Numbered from the stretch's first letter, positions 24,656 through 33,642 are shown. The stretch: 64,000 bases of DNA from Methylobacterium sp. J-067 (GCF_022829465.1 NZ_JAKSXZ010000146.1:124001-188000); one strand, 5' to 3'. Numbers and translations: made by a program. Notes: generated by a model not told the origin, from the sequence alone.

Positions 24656-25893
24656 CAGCAGCTCCGCCCGGAGAGGCGGCCCAGGACGAGGGCCTGCGCC
24701 TCGGCGCAGAGGGCGTCGAACTCGGCCTCGATGGCGGCCTCGTCCGCGACGCCGGCGGGCATCTTGCGGACGATTTCGGCCAGCGCCGCCTGGGCGCGCT
24801 CGCGGAAGTCCGGATCGCGGTCGATGTCGGCCATCAGGGCGCTGGGGTCGATGCCCGCCGCGAAGGCGGGGATTTCGGCTTGGGGCCGGCGCGTCTCGAC
24901 CTTCAGCCGTTCCAGCCAGATCTCCTCGTGCACCCGGTGCGCGGCGGCCTGCACCTCGGCGGCGAGGTCGTCTCGGTCGGCGCAGAGCCGGTCATGGGCG
25001 GCGCTCTCGCCGGTCAGGTGGACGCGCACGAGGATCAGGCGCGAGGCGGCGACCGGGGCGAGCGGGCGCAGGGCCGCCTCCACCCGCTCATGGGCCGCCG
25101 AGGGCTCGGACACGCCGGAGAGATCGACGGCGAGGCGTTCGAACCGCGCCCGGTCGAAGACCAGCCGCTCGACGTCCCGCACCCGCCCGTCCTCTACCGT
25201 CACGAGCACGGCGCCGCGCGGGCCGCATTCGCGCACGCTCCGGCCCTGGAGATTGCCGGGGAAGACGATCCACGGGTCTTGGGAGAGTTCCTGATACTCG
25301 TGGATATGGCCGAGCGCCCAGTATTCGTAGCCGCGCAGCGCCAGATCCTGCACCGAGCAGGGGGCGTAGGTGGCGTGCTCGGCATAGCCCGCGCAGGAGG
25401 TGTGCAGCACGCCGAGGTTGAACCAGCCCGGCACGGCGGCCGGATAGCCGAGCGCGATGTTCTCCTCCACCGCCCGGTTCGGGAAGCTGCGCCCGTGGAG
25501 GGCGACCTTCCAGGCGTCGAGCCGGTGCGTCGTCGCCCGGTTGGAGGGGAAGACGTGGACGGATTGCGGCAGGGTGATCGAGCGGGTGATGACGCTCTCG
25601 GCGTCATGGTTGCCGCGCACCATCACGACGGGGATGCCGGCGCGGTCCAGCCGCCCGACCTGCCGGGCGAAGAACAGGCCGATGGAGGCATCCGCCCAAT
25701 CGCCGTCGTAGATGTCCCCCGCCACCACGACGAAGGCCACCTTCCGCTCGATGGCGGCAGTCACGAGATCCTCGAACGCCCCCCGCCCCGCCGCCGCGAG
25801 GCGCCGGGCGAGGTCGGCATCGCGCCCGGCGAGCCCGGTGAGCGGGCTGCCGAGGTGAAGGTCGGCGGCGTGGACGAACTGGAAACGCGACAT
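24655..25893 (-). CDS. YhaO-like metallophosphoesterase (Mre11/SbcD-type nuclease)
   Basis: A 412-residue calcineurin-like phosphoesterase. Metal-binding motifs run in order: DLHLGSPL at about 11-18, GDIYDGDW near 60, GNHDAES near 95, and GHIHEY near 215. The C-terminal 150 residues are the capping region of Mre11-like proteins. It is predicted to be a two-metal nuclease partner of the downstream YhaN-like ATPase, with which it overlaps by one base. E. coli-type sbcCD is a separate family, so this is probably an additional end-processing pair. Specific DNA substrates are unknown. Confidence 0.88.
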   Translation of the reverse strand: MSRFQFVHAADLHLGSPLTGLAGRDADLARRLAAAGRGAFEDLVTAAIERKVAFVVVAGDIYDGDWADASIGLFFARQVGRLDRAGIPVVMVRGNHDAESVITRSITLPQSVHVFPSNRATTHRLDAWKVALHGRSFPNRAVEENIALGYPAAVPGWFNLGVLHTSCAGYAEHATYAPCSVQDLALRGYEYWALGHIHEYQELSQDPWIVFPGNLQGRSVRECGPRGAVLVTVEDGRVRDVERLVFDRARFERLAVDLSGVSEPSAAHERVEAALRPLAPVAASRLILVRVHLTGESAAHDRLCADRDDLAAEVQAAAHRVHEEIWLERLKVETRRPQAEIPAFAAGIDPSALMADIDRDPDFRERAQAALAEIVRKMPAGVADEAAIEAEFDALCAEAQALVLGRLSGRSC

Positions 25894-26077
25894 CCGGGTC
25901 CTGGGCGACGGCCGGTGTTCTTAGGACGTTCCGGTGTGGCGGCTCAAGGGAGCGGGTGGGGGCGTCCACCGCCGCGTTAATTTTTTCGCACCCGGATTCC
26001 TGGCGCTGAAACTTTCCGCCCCCCGGCCTCCGTAGAGGCCAGCGACGCCCCGATGGGCGCTGATCAAGGGAGCCACC

Positions 26078-26629
26078 ATGTCCAAGTCGATCCGTCGCCT
26101 CGCCCTCGCGCTGGGCCTCGCCGCCGCCGCCGCGAGCCCGGCCCTCGCCAAGAACCCGATGGTCGGCGGCGCGCCGATGTACGCCAACAAAACCATCGTC
26201 GAGAACGCGGTGAACTCGAAGGACCACACCACCCTGGTCGCGGCCGTGAAGGCGGCTGGCCTCGTGGATACCCTGTCCGGCCCCGGCCCGTTCACCGTCT
26301 TCGCGCCGACCAACGCCGCCTTCGCCAAGCTGCCGCCGGGCACCGTCGAGACCCTGGTCCAGCCGCAGAACAAGGCGCAGCTGACCAGCATCCTGACCTA
26401 CCACGTCGTTCCGGGCGTCTACACCGCCAAGGAGCTGATGGCGGCGGTGCGCCAGGGCGGCGGCCAGGCCGAGCTGAAGACCGTGCAGGGCGAGCCCCTG
26501 ACCGTGACGACCAAGGGCAAGGCCGTGATGCTCACCGACACCAAGGGCAACATGGCCAAGGTCACGATCCCGAACGTCATGCAGTCGAACGGCGTGATCC
26601 ACGTCATCAACGGCGTGATGATGCCCTGA
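26078..26629 (+). CDS. Secreted fasciclin (FAS1) domain protein
   Basis: A 183-residue exported protein with a signal peptide ending at residue 24 (PALA-KN) and one FAS1 domain. The H1 motif is present (GPFTVFAPTNAAFAKLP), as is the YH motif (ILTYHVVPG) and the C-terminal H2-like NGVIHVINGVMMP. Such proteins sit in the periplasm or on the cell surface and are thought to mediate adhesion or envelope functions. It converges on an anti-sigma/ECF pair, an arrangement often seen in alphaproteobacteria, so it may belong to that regulon. TGAAAC at 26007 and CGTA at 26031 upstream could be a weak ECF promoter. Confidence 0.93.
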   Translation: MSKSIRRLALALGLAAAAASPALAKNPMVGGAPMYANKTIVENAVNSKDHTTLVAAVKAAGLVDTLSGPGPFTVFAPTNAAFAKLPPGTVETLVQPQNKAQLTSILTYHVVPGVYTAKELMAAVRQGGGQAELKTVQGEPLTVTTKGKAVMLTDTKGNMAKVTIPNVMQSNGVIHVINGVMMP

Positions 26630-26640
26630 TCGGGCCTGCG

Positions 26641-26661
26641 GGCCCCGGCCTCGCCGGGGTC
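26641..26661. terminator. Hairpin between fasciclin gene and anti-sigma gene
   Basis: GGCCCCGGC-CTC-GCCGGGGTC forms a 9-bp stem (one G-T pair) with a three-base loop, 12 bases after the fasciclin stop and 10 bases before the convergent anti-sigma stop. It probably terminates from either side; a T run is absent. Confidence 0.5.
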
Positions 26662-26670
26662 CGCCCCTCG

Positions 26671-27381
26671 TCAATCGCGCACGAGCTTGCCCGAGTAGAT
26701 CACCGGCCCGGTCGGCGAACCGGTGGGCGAGCCGCCCTTCGGCTCCACCGACACCGCGAGACTTGCCCCCTCGGCGCCCTGGCGCAGGGCCGCCGGCACG
26801 GGCAGACGGGCCGAGGCGTCGGTCACGAGGCCGAGCGAACGCGGCGCGGCCCCCGCTCCCACGTACCAAAGTTCCAGGCTGCGATCCGGCGGCGTTTCCG
26901 CCGCGAGGCTACGGACCTGCACGAGGCCGCTGCCGAGATCGACGCGCACGATCAGCGCCGGAAGGGCACCGCCTCGATCCACCACCGCGAGATACTGCGC
27001 GCCCTCGCCGGCCGGACGCGGCCCGGCGGCGATCCACAGGGCGAGGCCCGCCGCGAGCGCCCCCGCCCCCATCGCCGCCACGCGCCAGCGCCGCGCCGCC
27101 CGCTCCAACCGAATGATCTGCGCCCCGCCCGCGACCGCGCCGGGCGTCCCGCCGGTGCGCGCCGCGATGCCCGCCCAGGTAGCGGGGCTCGGCGCCACCG
27201 AAGGCGTTGCCACGGCGAGCGGCGCGAGCCGCGCCTCCCAGTTGGCCACCAGGGCGCGCAGGCCCGCATCTCCGTCGAGGGCACGGGCGAAGGCGGCGCG
27301 TTCCTCCGGCGGCAGGGTGCCGAGCACGTATTCGCCGGCCGTGCCGTCCGGATCGTCGGGCCAGGAATGCGGGGTGCTCAT
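26671..27381 (-). CDS. RskA-type anti-sigma factor
   Basis: A 236-residue single-pass membrane protein. The cytoplasmic N-terminal part has a zinc-less anti-sigma motif (AGEYVLGTLPPEERAAFARAL) typical of RskA-like proteins. A transmembrane segment lies at about 101-119. The periplasmic part is the RskA C-terminal domain with RSLELWYVG and SLAVSVEPKGGSPTG. It should hold the ECF factor at the membrane until an envelope signal releases it. Its ATG overlaps the sigma-factor stop by four bases. Confidence 0.9.
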   Translation of the reverse strand: MSTPHSWPDDPDGTAGEYVLGTLPPEERAAFARALDGDAGLRALVANWEARLAPLAVATPSVAPSPATWAGIAARTGGTPGAVAGGAQIIRLERAARRWRVAAMGAGALAAGLALWIAAGPRPAGEGAQYLAVVDRGGALPALIVRVDLGSGLVQVRSLAAETPPDRSLELWYVGAGAAPRSLGLVTDASARLPVPAALRQGAEGASLAVSVEPKGGSPTGSPTGPVIYSGKLVRD

Positions 27382-27929
27382 GCCGCCTCCAGGCAGCCGC
27401 GCAGGCTGATGAGGCCCCGGCGCAGCCAGGTCTTCACCGTGTTGGCAGGGCAGCCGAACCGCGCGGCCAGTTCCTCCCGCGACCAGCCCTCGCAATAGGC
27501 GAGGACGAGGCATTCGCGCTGGGGCACCTCCACCGTGCCGAGGCAATGGGCCAAGGCATCCCGCCGGGCGAGGTCGCCCTCGCCGTCGCCGAGATCGGGC
27601 AGGCGTTCCAGCCAGCCCTCCTCCACCTGCGTCAGGCGGGCGGCCTTCTCCTGCCGCAGGCGGTCGATGGCGCCGTTCCGGGCGATGGCGACCAGCCAGA
27701 CGAGCGGGGCGCCGGCCCGTGAATCATAGCTGCCAGCCCGCTGCCAGATGCGCACGAACACCTCCTGCAGCGTGTCTTCCGCCGCGCCCCGATCCCGAAG
27801 GATACGGAGGACGATCCCCAGAAGTTTCGGGGCGGCCTGATCATAAAGGGCGCGCAGGGCCGCCTGATCGCCCCCGGCGACAGCCTCGATCAGCCGCGCC
27901 AAATCGCCGTTGCGCTGGGCGCTCCCCAA
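27378..27929 (-). CDS. ECF-family RNA polymerase sigma factor
   Basis: A 183-residue group 4 sigma factor. Region 2 is visible as ALYDQAAPKLLGIVLRIL, EDTLQEVFVRIW and PLVWLVAIARNGAIDRLR; region 4 as LAYCEGWSREELAARFGCPANTVKTWLRRG. It starts with TTG at 27929, which follows GGGGGAG at a suitable spacing; no ATG in the frame is compatible. The downstream anti-sigma gene overlaps by four bases. The pairing with an RskA-like anti-sigma places it in the ECF19/SigK-like area, but the exact group is inferred. Confidence 0.9.
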   Translation of the reverse strand: MGSAQRNGDLARLIEAVAGGDQAALRALYDQAAPKLLGIVLRILRDRGAAEDTLQEVFVRIWQRAGSYDSRAGAPLVWLVAIARNGAIDRLRQEKAARLTQVEEGWLERLPDLGDGEGDLARRDALAHCLGTVEVPQRECLVLAYCEGWSREELAARFGCPANTVKTWLRRGLISLRGCLEAA

Positions 27930-27994
27930 GGCACTCCCCCCTGCTGCGGCCAAGCCGCTCGGGGCGGCACCATAACCGCGCCCCGGTGAGGGCG

Positions 27995-29593
27995 CTACGG
28001 CACCACCGGCCGGGGGATGATCTCGGCCACAGGCACCTGCGCCCCCTCCGGCGGGCCGGGGGGCGCGGGCTGGGGCGGGAAGGCGCCCTCCCAACCGCCG
28101 CCCAGCGCCTTCGAGAGCGCGACGAAGTCCGTCGAGACGGCGGCGTTGGCCTGGGACAGGTTGGTCTCGGCCTGCAGCACCACCTGGGCGTTCTGCAGCA
28201 CGGTGGTGAAGATCTCGACGCCCTGCGTGTAGCGCGCCCGCGCGAGGTCGAGGCCCCGCCGCGCGTCGACCACCTGCCGGGCGAGCCGCGCCCGGCGTCC
28301 GGCATCGCCCTGGAGGGACGCGAGCGCGTTGACGACCTCGTGCCAGCCCTGGAGCACCGCCTTCTGGTAGGCGATGGCCGCCTCCTGCTGCTGCGCCTGC
28401 CGCAGGACGAGGTTTGAGCGCAGCCGCCCGCCCTCGAACAGGGGGATCGAGAGGGAGGGGCCGACGTTCATGTATTGCAGCGACGAGCCGCGGAAGATCT
28501 TGGCCGGGTCGATGGCGTTGACCGTCGGGCTCGCGGTGAGCGTCACGCGTGGGAAGAACTCGGCCTCGGCCTCGCCGATCTCGGCGATGGAGGAATGGAG
28601 CGTCGCCTCGGCCTGACGGATGTCGGGCCGGCGGCGGATCAGCTCGGAGGGAATGCCCACTGGCACCTTCGGCGGCACGGGCGGGACGCCGCGTCCGCCG
28701 GTCAGGTCCTGCGCGAGGGCCAGCGGCGGCTCGCCCAGCAGCAGCGAGATCGCGTTGATCTGCTGGATCTCCTGCTGCTGCAATTGCGGGATCTGCGCCT
28801 GGATCGCCTCCACCTGCGAGGCGGCGCTCGCCACATCGAGCCCGGTGACGAGGCCCTTCTGTTGGCGGATGCGCACGACGTCGAGGATCTGCTGGTTCAC
28901 CCGCACGTAGGATTGGTAGATCCGCACGAGGTCCTGCGTGCCGCGCAGCTGGATGTAGTCGCGGGCGAGTTCGCCCTGCGCCGAGACCAGGGTACCCCGG
29001 CGCCCTTCCGCCGAGGCCTCGGCCTGGGCCTGGGCGGATTCCACCGAGCGGCGGACCCGGCCCCACAGGTCGAGTTCCCAGGAGGCGTCGAAACCGAGGG
29101 TGTAGCTCTCGAAGCCGTTGGTGAGGGGCGCGGTCGGATCGGTGCCGCCGGTCAGGCCGCCGAGGGAGTTCGACAGCAGGCCGATCGTGCCGTTCTTGCT
29201 GAATTGCTGACGGTAGGCCGAGCCGGTGCCGGAGAGCGTCGGCAGGGCCGCCGCCGCGCTAGTGCCGAGCTGCGCCCGGCTCTGGAGCAGGCGGGCGGTC
29301 GCCGTCTGCACGTCGAGGTTCTGGGCGGCGATGCGCGCTTCGAGCCCGTCGAGGACGGGATCGCGGAAGGCGCGCCACCACTCCACGTCGGGCGGGGCGT
29401 CGGTCGTGCCGCGCAGGAGCGGCAGCGAGGTGTGGACCGGGCGCCCCGGCGCGGGCTCCACATAGGTCGCCGCGGCCGCGACCGTGGGCACGGGGCGCAC
29501 GAAGTCCGGCCCCACGACGCAGCCGCCGAGGAGGTCCGAGAGGCCGAGCGCCGCCGTGCCGGCGAGGAACAGGTCGAGGAGGCGGATCGCCAT
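27995..29593 (-). CDS. NodT-family outer-membrane efflux lipoprotein (TolC-like)
   Basis: Outer-membrane channel of a tripartite pump, 532 residues. The N terminus ends in the lipobox LGGC with Cys25 as the lipidated residue. Two OEP repeats follow, with typical DVEWWRAFRDPVLDGL, WELDLWGRVRRSVESA, RRRPDIRQAEATL and IPLFEGGRLRSNL. A proline-rich tail follows the second repeat. It is the last gene of an operon with HlyD-type and DHA2-type partners and begins one base after the MFS stop. Confidence 0.92.
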   Translation of the reverse strand: MAIRLLDLFLAGTAALGLSDLLGGCVVGPDFVRPVPTVAAAATYVEPAPGRPVHTSLPLLRGTTDAPPDVEWWRAFRDPVLDGLEARIAAQNLDVQTATARLLQSRAQLGTSAAAALPTLSGTGSAYRQQFSKNGTIGLLSNSLGGLTGGTDPTAPLTNGFESYTLGFDASWELDLWGRVRRSVESAQAQAEASAEGRRGTLVSAQGELARDYIQLRGTQDLVRIYQSYVRVNQQILDVVRIRQQKGLVTGLDVASAASQVEAIQAQIPQLQQQEIQQINAISLLLGEPPLALAQDLTGGRGVPPVPPKVPVGIPSELIRRRPDIRQAEATLHSSIAEIGEAEAEFFPRVTLTASPTVNAIDPAKIFRGSSLQYMNVGPSLSIPLFEGGRLRSNLVLRQAQQQEAAIAYQKAVLQGWHEVVNALASLQGDAGRRARLARQVVDARRGLDLARARYTQGVEIFTTVLQNAQVVLQAETNLSQANAAVSTDFVALSKALGGGWEGAFPPQPAPPGPPEGAQVPVAEIIPRPVVP

Positions 29594-29594
29594 G

Positions 29595-31172
29595 TCAGTG
29601 CCCTCCGCCGCCGCCGCCCGAGGCGGTCTTGGCCGAGATGAGGAAACAGAACGGCACCACAAGGAAGGCGATGATGGCCGTGTATTGGAAGACGTTGCCG
29701 TAGGCGAGGATCGAGGCCTGCTTCATGTACATCTGGTACGTGTGGGCCACCGCCTCCTGATGCACCGCATCCGCCGCGCGCCCGAGAGAGCGGAGCGTGT
29801 GCTCGCTCTCCTGGATCAGCGTGTTGTAGCCCTGGCGGAGCGGCGTCATGAACGACGACAGGTGCGCCTGATCCGCCTGCCGCCGCTCGGTGACGGCGGC
29901 GGTCGAGAGCGAGATCCCCAGCGATCCGAACACGTTGCGGAACATCGAGAAGAGCGCGGCCCCGTCGCTGCGGTACTTCTGCGGCAGCGTCAGGTAGGCG
30001 ATGGTCGAGATCGGCACGAACAGGAACCCGAGCGCGGCGGTCTGCATGGACCGCATGATCACCAGGGTCTTGAAGTCGATGTCGGGGGCGAGCTTGCTCG
30101 AATACATGAGCGCCACGCCCATCAGCGAGAAGCCGAACATCACGATGTAGCGGGTCTGCACCACCTTCATCAGCTGCCCGACGATGGGGATCAGGACGAT
30201 CACCACCATGCCGCCGGGCGAGAGGATCAGGCCCGATTGCAGGGCCGGGTAACCGAGCACGTTCTGAGCGAATTGCGGGATGATGACGGCGCTGGCGTAG
30301 AGGGCGAAGCCCATCGCGCCGATCAGGATGCAGCCGATGGCGAAGTTCTTGTCGCGGAACACGTCGAGGTCGATGATCGGCTTCTTCGCCGTCAACAGCC
30401 AGCAGATCGCGAAGAACACCCCCAGCCCGCCGATGATCGACATGGTGACGATGAAGGGCGAGCCGAGCCAGCCGTCGTCCTCGCCCCGGTCGAACACGAT
30501 CTGCAGGCAGCCGATGCCGATGACGATCAGCGACAGACCGATATAGTCGATCCCGCGCTTGCGGTTCTTCTTGGCCTGCTCGTGGGGCGGATCCTCCACG
30601 AGGATGCCGTTGAGGATCACCGCGAGGATGCCCACCGGCACGTTCACGAAGAAGATCCAGCGCCAGTCGAGGTGCTCGACGAGGTAGCCGCCCAGCGTCG
30701 GCCCGAGGACCGGCGCGACGATGGTCGCCACCGCCGTGACGCCGAAGGCCGCCCCGCGCTTGGCCGGCGGGAACGTGTCGAGGATGATCGCCTGCTGGCT
30801 CGGCTGGAGGCCGCCGCCGAAGAAGCCCTGCATCAGCCGGAACAGGATGATCTGCCCGAGGCTCTGGGCAAGGCCGCAGAGCAGGGACGACACCGTGAAC
30901 ATGCCGATGCAGATCAGGAAGTAGCGCTTGCGCCCGATCGTGTCGGAGAGCCACCCGGCGATGGTGAGCACGATGCCGTTGGCGACGAGGTAGGCGGTGA
31001 GCGTGTAGGTCGCCTCGTCGTTCGAGGCGGCCAGCGACCCGGCGATGTAGGGCAGCGCCACGTTGACGATGGTGGTGTCGAGGATCTCCATGAACGCCGC
31101 CATGGTGACGACGACGGCGATCAGCCACGGGTTGTGGCGGGGCCTCCAGGCCTGGTCCGAGGCGCCGCTCAC
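29595..31172 (-). CDS. DHA2-family MFS drug efflux transporter (EmrB-like)
   Basis: A 525-residue inner-membrane proton antiporter with about 14 helices. Diagnostic sites are DTTIVNVALPYIAG in helix 1, GWLSDTIGRKRYF (motif A), LGPTLGGYL (motif C), and FRNVFGSLGISL. With the HlyD-like adaptor and NodT channel it forms an EmrAB-TolC-type complex for hydrophobic toxicants. It overlaps the adaptor gene by four bases. Confidence 0.93.
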   Translation of the reverse strand: MSGASDQAWRPRHNPWLIAVVVTMAAFMEILDTTIVNVALPYIAGSLAASNDEATYTLTAYLVANGIVLTIAGWLSDTIGRKRYFLICIGMFTVSSLLCGLAQSLGQIILFRLMQGFFGGGLQPSQQAIILDTFPPAKRGAAFGVTAVATIVAPVLGPTLGGYLVEHLDWRWIFFVNVPVGILAVILNGILVEDPPHEQAKKNRKRGIDYIGLSLIVIGIGCLQIVFDRGEDDGWLGSPFIVTMSIIGGLGVFFAICWLLTAKKPIIDLDVFRDKNFAIGCILIGAMGFALYASAVIIPQFAQNVLGYPALQSGLILSPGGMVVIVLIPIVGQLMKVVQTRYIVMFGFSLMGVALMYSSKLAPDIDFKTLVIMRSMQTAALGFLFVPISTIAYLTLPQKYRSDGAALFSMFRNVFGSLGISLSTAAVTERRQADQAHLSSFMTPLRQGYNTLIQESEHTLRSLGRAADAVHQEAVAHTYQMYMKQASILAYGNVFQYTAIIAFLVVPFCFLISAKTASGGGGGGH

Positions 31173-32491
31173 TTGAGCATCACCGTCGGCTCGACGCTGA
31201 TGCCGAGCGGCAGCGGCTCATCGGGCTTGAGCCCGGAATCGATCAGGATCTTCACGGGCACCCGCTGGACGATCTTGATGAAGTTGCCCGTGGCGTTCTC
31301 GGCTGGGAATGCGGAGAATTTCGAGCCGGACCCGCGCTGGATCGAGTCGACGTGGCCTTGGAGGTTCAGGTCGGGATAGGCATCGACGGTGATCGTCACC
31401 TTCTGGCCGGGGTGCATCCCGTCGAGTTCGGTCTCCTTGTAGTTCGCCGTCACCCAGACGTCGGTCGTCACCAGCGACATGACCTGCTGGCCGGAGGAGA
31501 CGTAATTGCCCGCGTTGACGTTGCGGCGCGTCACCCAGCCGTCCTGCGGCGCGCGCACCACCGTCCACTCGACGTTGAGCTTGGCCTGATCGAGGCGCCC
31601 CTGGGCCTGCTCAATCTGGCCCTCGATCTGCGTGACCTGCTCCTCGGACTGGCCGATGTTCTGCTTCACCGGCTCGGCCTGGATGAGGCGGGCCTGGGCC
31701 TGCTCCACCTGTGCCTTGGCCTGGGCGAGGTTCGCCGCCGTGGTGTCGACCTCCTGCTGGGTCGTGGCGAGCTTGGGCAGGCTTTTCTGCCGGTCGTAAT
31801 TGGATTGCTGCAGCTGCAGGTTCGCCTTGGCCGCGTCGAGGTTGGCCTTCGCCAGTTCGAGCGCCGCCGGGAAGTTCTTCTTGGCGATTTCGACGCCGAG
31901 CTTCTGGCTGGCCGCCTGAGCCTTGGTCGTATCGAGCTGGCCCTGCGCCTGCTCTTGGCTGAACACGAATTGTCGCGGATCGATACGGAACAACGGATCG
32001 CCCTTGTGCACGAATTGGTTATCCGTGACGTCGAGACTTACGACCTGCCCCGAAACCTGGGGCGCGATGGTGACGATGTTGCCGTCCGTATAGGCGTCGT
32101 CGGTGGAAGCCTTGCCACGGGTGGAGAGCCAGTAATAAACGCCGCCGCCGATCAGGAGCAGCACCACCACCGCCGCGATGCCGATGACCAGCGGTCGCCG
32201 GCTCTTGCGGCGCTGCTCGCCTTCCTCTTGGTCCTTCTTGTGGTCGGACTCATCGTCCTTCTTGTCCTTGGACGCCTGCTGGCCGTCCTTCGACTGGCCG
32301 TCCTTAGACTCGCCATCCTTGGACGTCTCGCCGCCGGAGCGGCGCCCGTTCGAGGATTGCTGCTCCTCGCCATTCTCGTCCGCGTCGTCGTCATCCCGGC
32401 GGCCGCCCACGTCGAGATAATCCCGACGCCGGGAGCCCGACCGGCCACGCCCCTGGCGCGGCCCGAACGCCTCGTCGTCGCTGTCACGCAT
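31169..32491 (-). CDS. HlyD/EmrA-family membrane-fusion adaptor with long charged N-terminus
   Basis: A 440-residue adaptor. One membrane segment is near residues 100-120 (PLVIGIAAVVVLLLIGGGVYYW), followed by the biotinyl-lipoyl-like part (TDDAYTDGNIVTIAPQVSGQV), coiled coil and the EmrA-typical TWVRAPQDGWVTRRNVNAGNYV-like segment. Unusually, about 95 cytoplasmic residues precede the membrane anchor. They are almost wholly charged or polar, with the repeat SKDGESKDGQSKDGQ and acidic runs. ATG 32491 has only a weak binding site, and a slightly longer frame exists. It is divergent from the TetR gene. Confidence 0.9.
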   Translation of the reverse strand: MRDSDDEAFGPRQGRGRSGSRRRDYLDVGGRRDDDDADENGEEQQSSNGRRSGGETSKDGESKDGQSKDGQQASKDKKDDESDHKKDQEEGEQRRKSRRPLVIGIAAVVVLLLIGGGVYYWLSTRGKASTDDAYTDGNIVTIAPQVSGQVVSLDVTDNQFVHKGDPLFRIDPRQFVFSQEQAQGQLDTTKAQAASQKLGVEIAKKNFPAALELAKANLDAAKANLQLQQSNYDRQKSLPKLATTQQEVDTTAANLAQAKAQVEQAQARLIQAEPVKQNIGQSEEQVTQIEGQIEQAQGRLDQAKLNVEWTVVRAPQDGWVTRRNVNAGNYVSSGQQVMSLVTTDVWVTANYKETELDGMHPGQKVTITVDAYPDLNLQGHVDSIQRGSGSKFSAFPAENATGNFIKIVQRVPVKILIDSGLKPDEPLPLGISVEPTVMLK

Positions 32492-32554
32492 TCTGGGCTG
32501 CTCGATCCTGGCGCTGGCCGGCAGGCGACAATTGCCGCGGCACAAGCGAACCGT

Positions 32555-32570
32555 TAAGTACGCTTACTAA
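32555..32570. promoter_or_regulatory. Candidate TetR operator between efflux operon and regulator
   Basis: TAAGTA-N4-TACTAA is an imperfect inverted repeat (five of six positions match) in an AT-rich patch of the 96-base divergent region. Its place, 18 bases before the TetR start, suits a repressor site controlling both directions. Binding is inferred. Confidence 0.45.
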
Positions 32571-32587
32571 GGGGAGTCGCGCAGAAG

Positions 32588-33259
32588 ATGTCAATTGGAG
32601 GCGATACCCCACCAAGACGCCGCGACGGGCCGGTGCCCCGGGGTCAGCGGCGCCGGAGCGAGATCCTCGCCGTGGCCGAGCGGACCCTGCTGCGCCACGG
32701 TTTCACCGAGACGACGATGCAGCGCGTCGCGGAGGAGGCGGGAGCCTCGAAGGAGACCCTGTACCGCCATTTCAACAGCAAGGACGACCTGCTGATCGAA
32801 GTTGTCCTCGCCCGCACGCAGGCGCTGCGGCAGGCGCTGGACGCGAATTTCGAGAGCGGCGCGCCCCTCGCGACGGTGCTGCGCGAGATCGGCCGCAACC
32901 TCCTCGAAGCGATGGGAAACGATGAGGTGATCCCGCTCCTGCGCATCGTCGTGACGGAGACGGTGCGCAATCCGGCGCTGGGGCTGGCGCTGTTCACGGC
33001 GGGGCCGGAACGGACGACCCGGCGGCTCGCGGCCTATCTCGAGGCGGCGAAAGGCCGCGGGGATTTCCACGGATTAGATGCCGAGCTGGCGGCCTCGCTC
33101 TACATCGGCGCCGTGCTGGGCAACGCCTCGCTCATCAACCTGCTGCGCCCGCCCGAGCGCCCGATGGTGGCCGCCGAGATCGACAGGCGGGTCGACGAGG
33201 CGGTCGCGCTGTTCCTGGGCCGCTACGGTCATCCCGCCGAGGGCGGGGCCGGAAGGTAG
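32588..33259 (+). CDS. TetR/AcrR-family transcriptional regulator
   Basis: A 223-residue repressor with an N-terminal TetR helix-turn-helix (residues about 22-70: RRSEILAVAERTLLRHGFTETTMQRVA and KETLYRHFNSKDDLL) and a C-terminal AefR-like ligand domain. It is divergent from the EmrAB-type efflux operon, so it most likely represses that operon until a substrate binds. Its 3' end overlaps the small minus-strand gene by 31 bases. Confidence 0.92.
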   Translation: MSIGGDTPPRRRDGPVPRGQRRRSEILAVAERTLLRHGFTETTMQRVAEEAGASKETLYRHFNSKDDLLIEVVLARTQALRQALDANFESGAPLATVLREIGRNLLEAMGNDEVIPLLRIVVTETVRNPALGLALFTAGPERTTRRLAAYLEAAKGRGDFHGLDAELAASLYIGAVLGNASLINLLRPPERPMVAAEIDRRVDEAVALFLGRYGHPAEGGAGR

Positions 33260-33483
33260 CCCTTCCCCGTGAGCCATTCCGACAGGCCGCGCTCCACCGC
33301 CTCGGTCCATGACGGGCGGGGCTCCGGCTGGTCGGCGATCCACGCCTTCAGCGCCGCCGCCACCGGCTCGGGAAGGTCTGCGCCGAGCTCGCGCGCATTC
33401 CCACCCGCCTTGAGCAGGGCTTCGGCTGCAATTTGCGCGATACTTGCTGCGATCCTCTCCATCGGGGCGAACCGTAACAACAA
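33229..33483 (-). CDS. Small conserved-looking protein, function unknown
   Basis: An 84-residue frame not assigned to a family with certainty. The C-terminal half (AALKAWIADQPEPRPSWTEAVERGLSEWL) resembles short Rhizobiales proteins of ribbon-helix-helix-like type that end in a similar WIADQPEPRPS motif, which is why I call it real. The start is uncertain: TTG 33483 has GAGGA four bases upstream, and ATG 33462 would give 77 residues with no clear binding site. It overlaps the TetR 3' end in antisense by 31 bases. Confidence 0.55.
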   Translation of the reverse strand: MLLRFAPMERIAASIAQIAAEALLKAGGNARELGADLPEPVAAALKAWIADQPEPRPSWTEAVERGLSEWLTGKGYLPAPPSAG

Positions 33484-33642
33484 TTCCTCAGCATTTCATC
33501 ACCGCTGATCCTCCAAAATCGAGGTGAACCGGCTGAATCGCCGGTGACGCGACAGAATGCCTCCGCCGATGGGAGAAAATGCGCCGGCTGACAGGCGCGG
33601 CCCGTTGCCCGGCTTGAAACCTCCCTCCGTTCCGGCGACACC

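Noticed and set aside
25907-25932. EcfG promoter for the YhaO-like gene
   Set aside because: The -10 box is CGTC instead of CGTT and the leader would be about seven bases; not exact enough to annotate.
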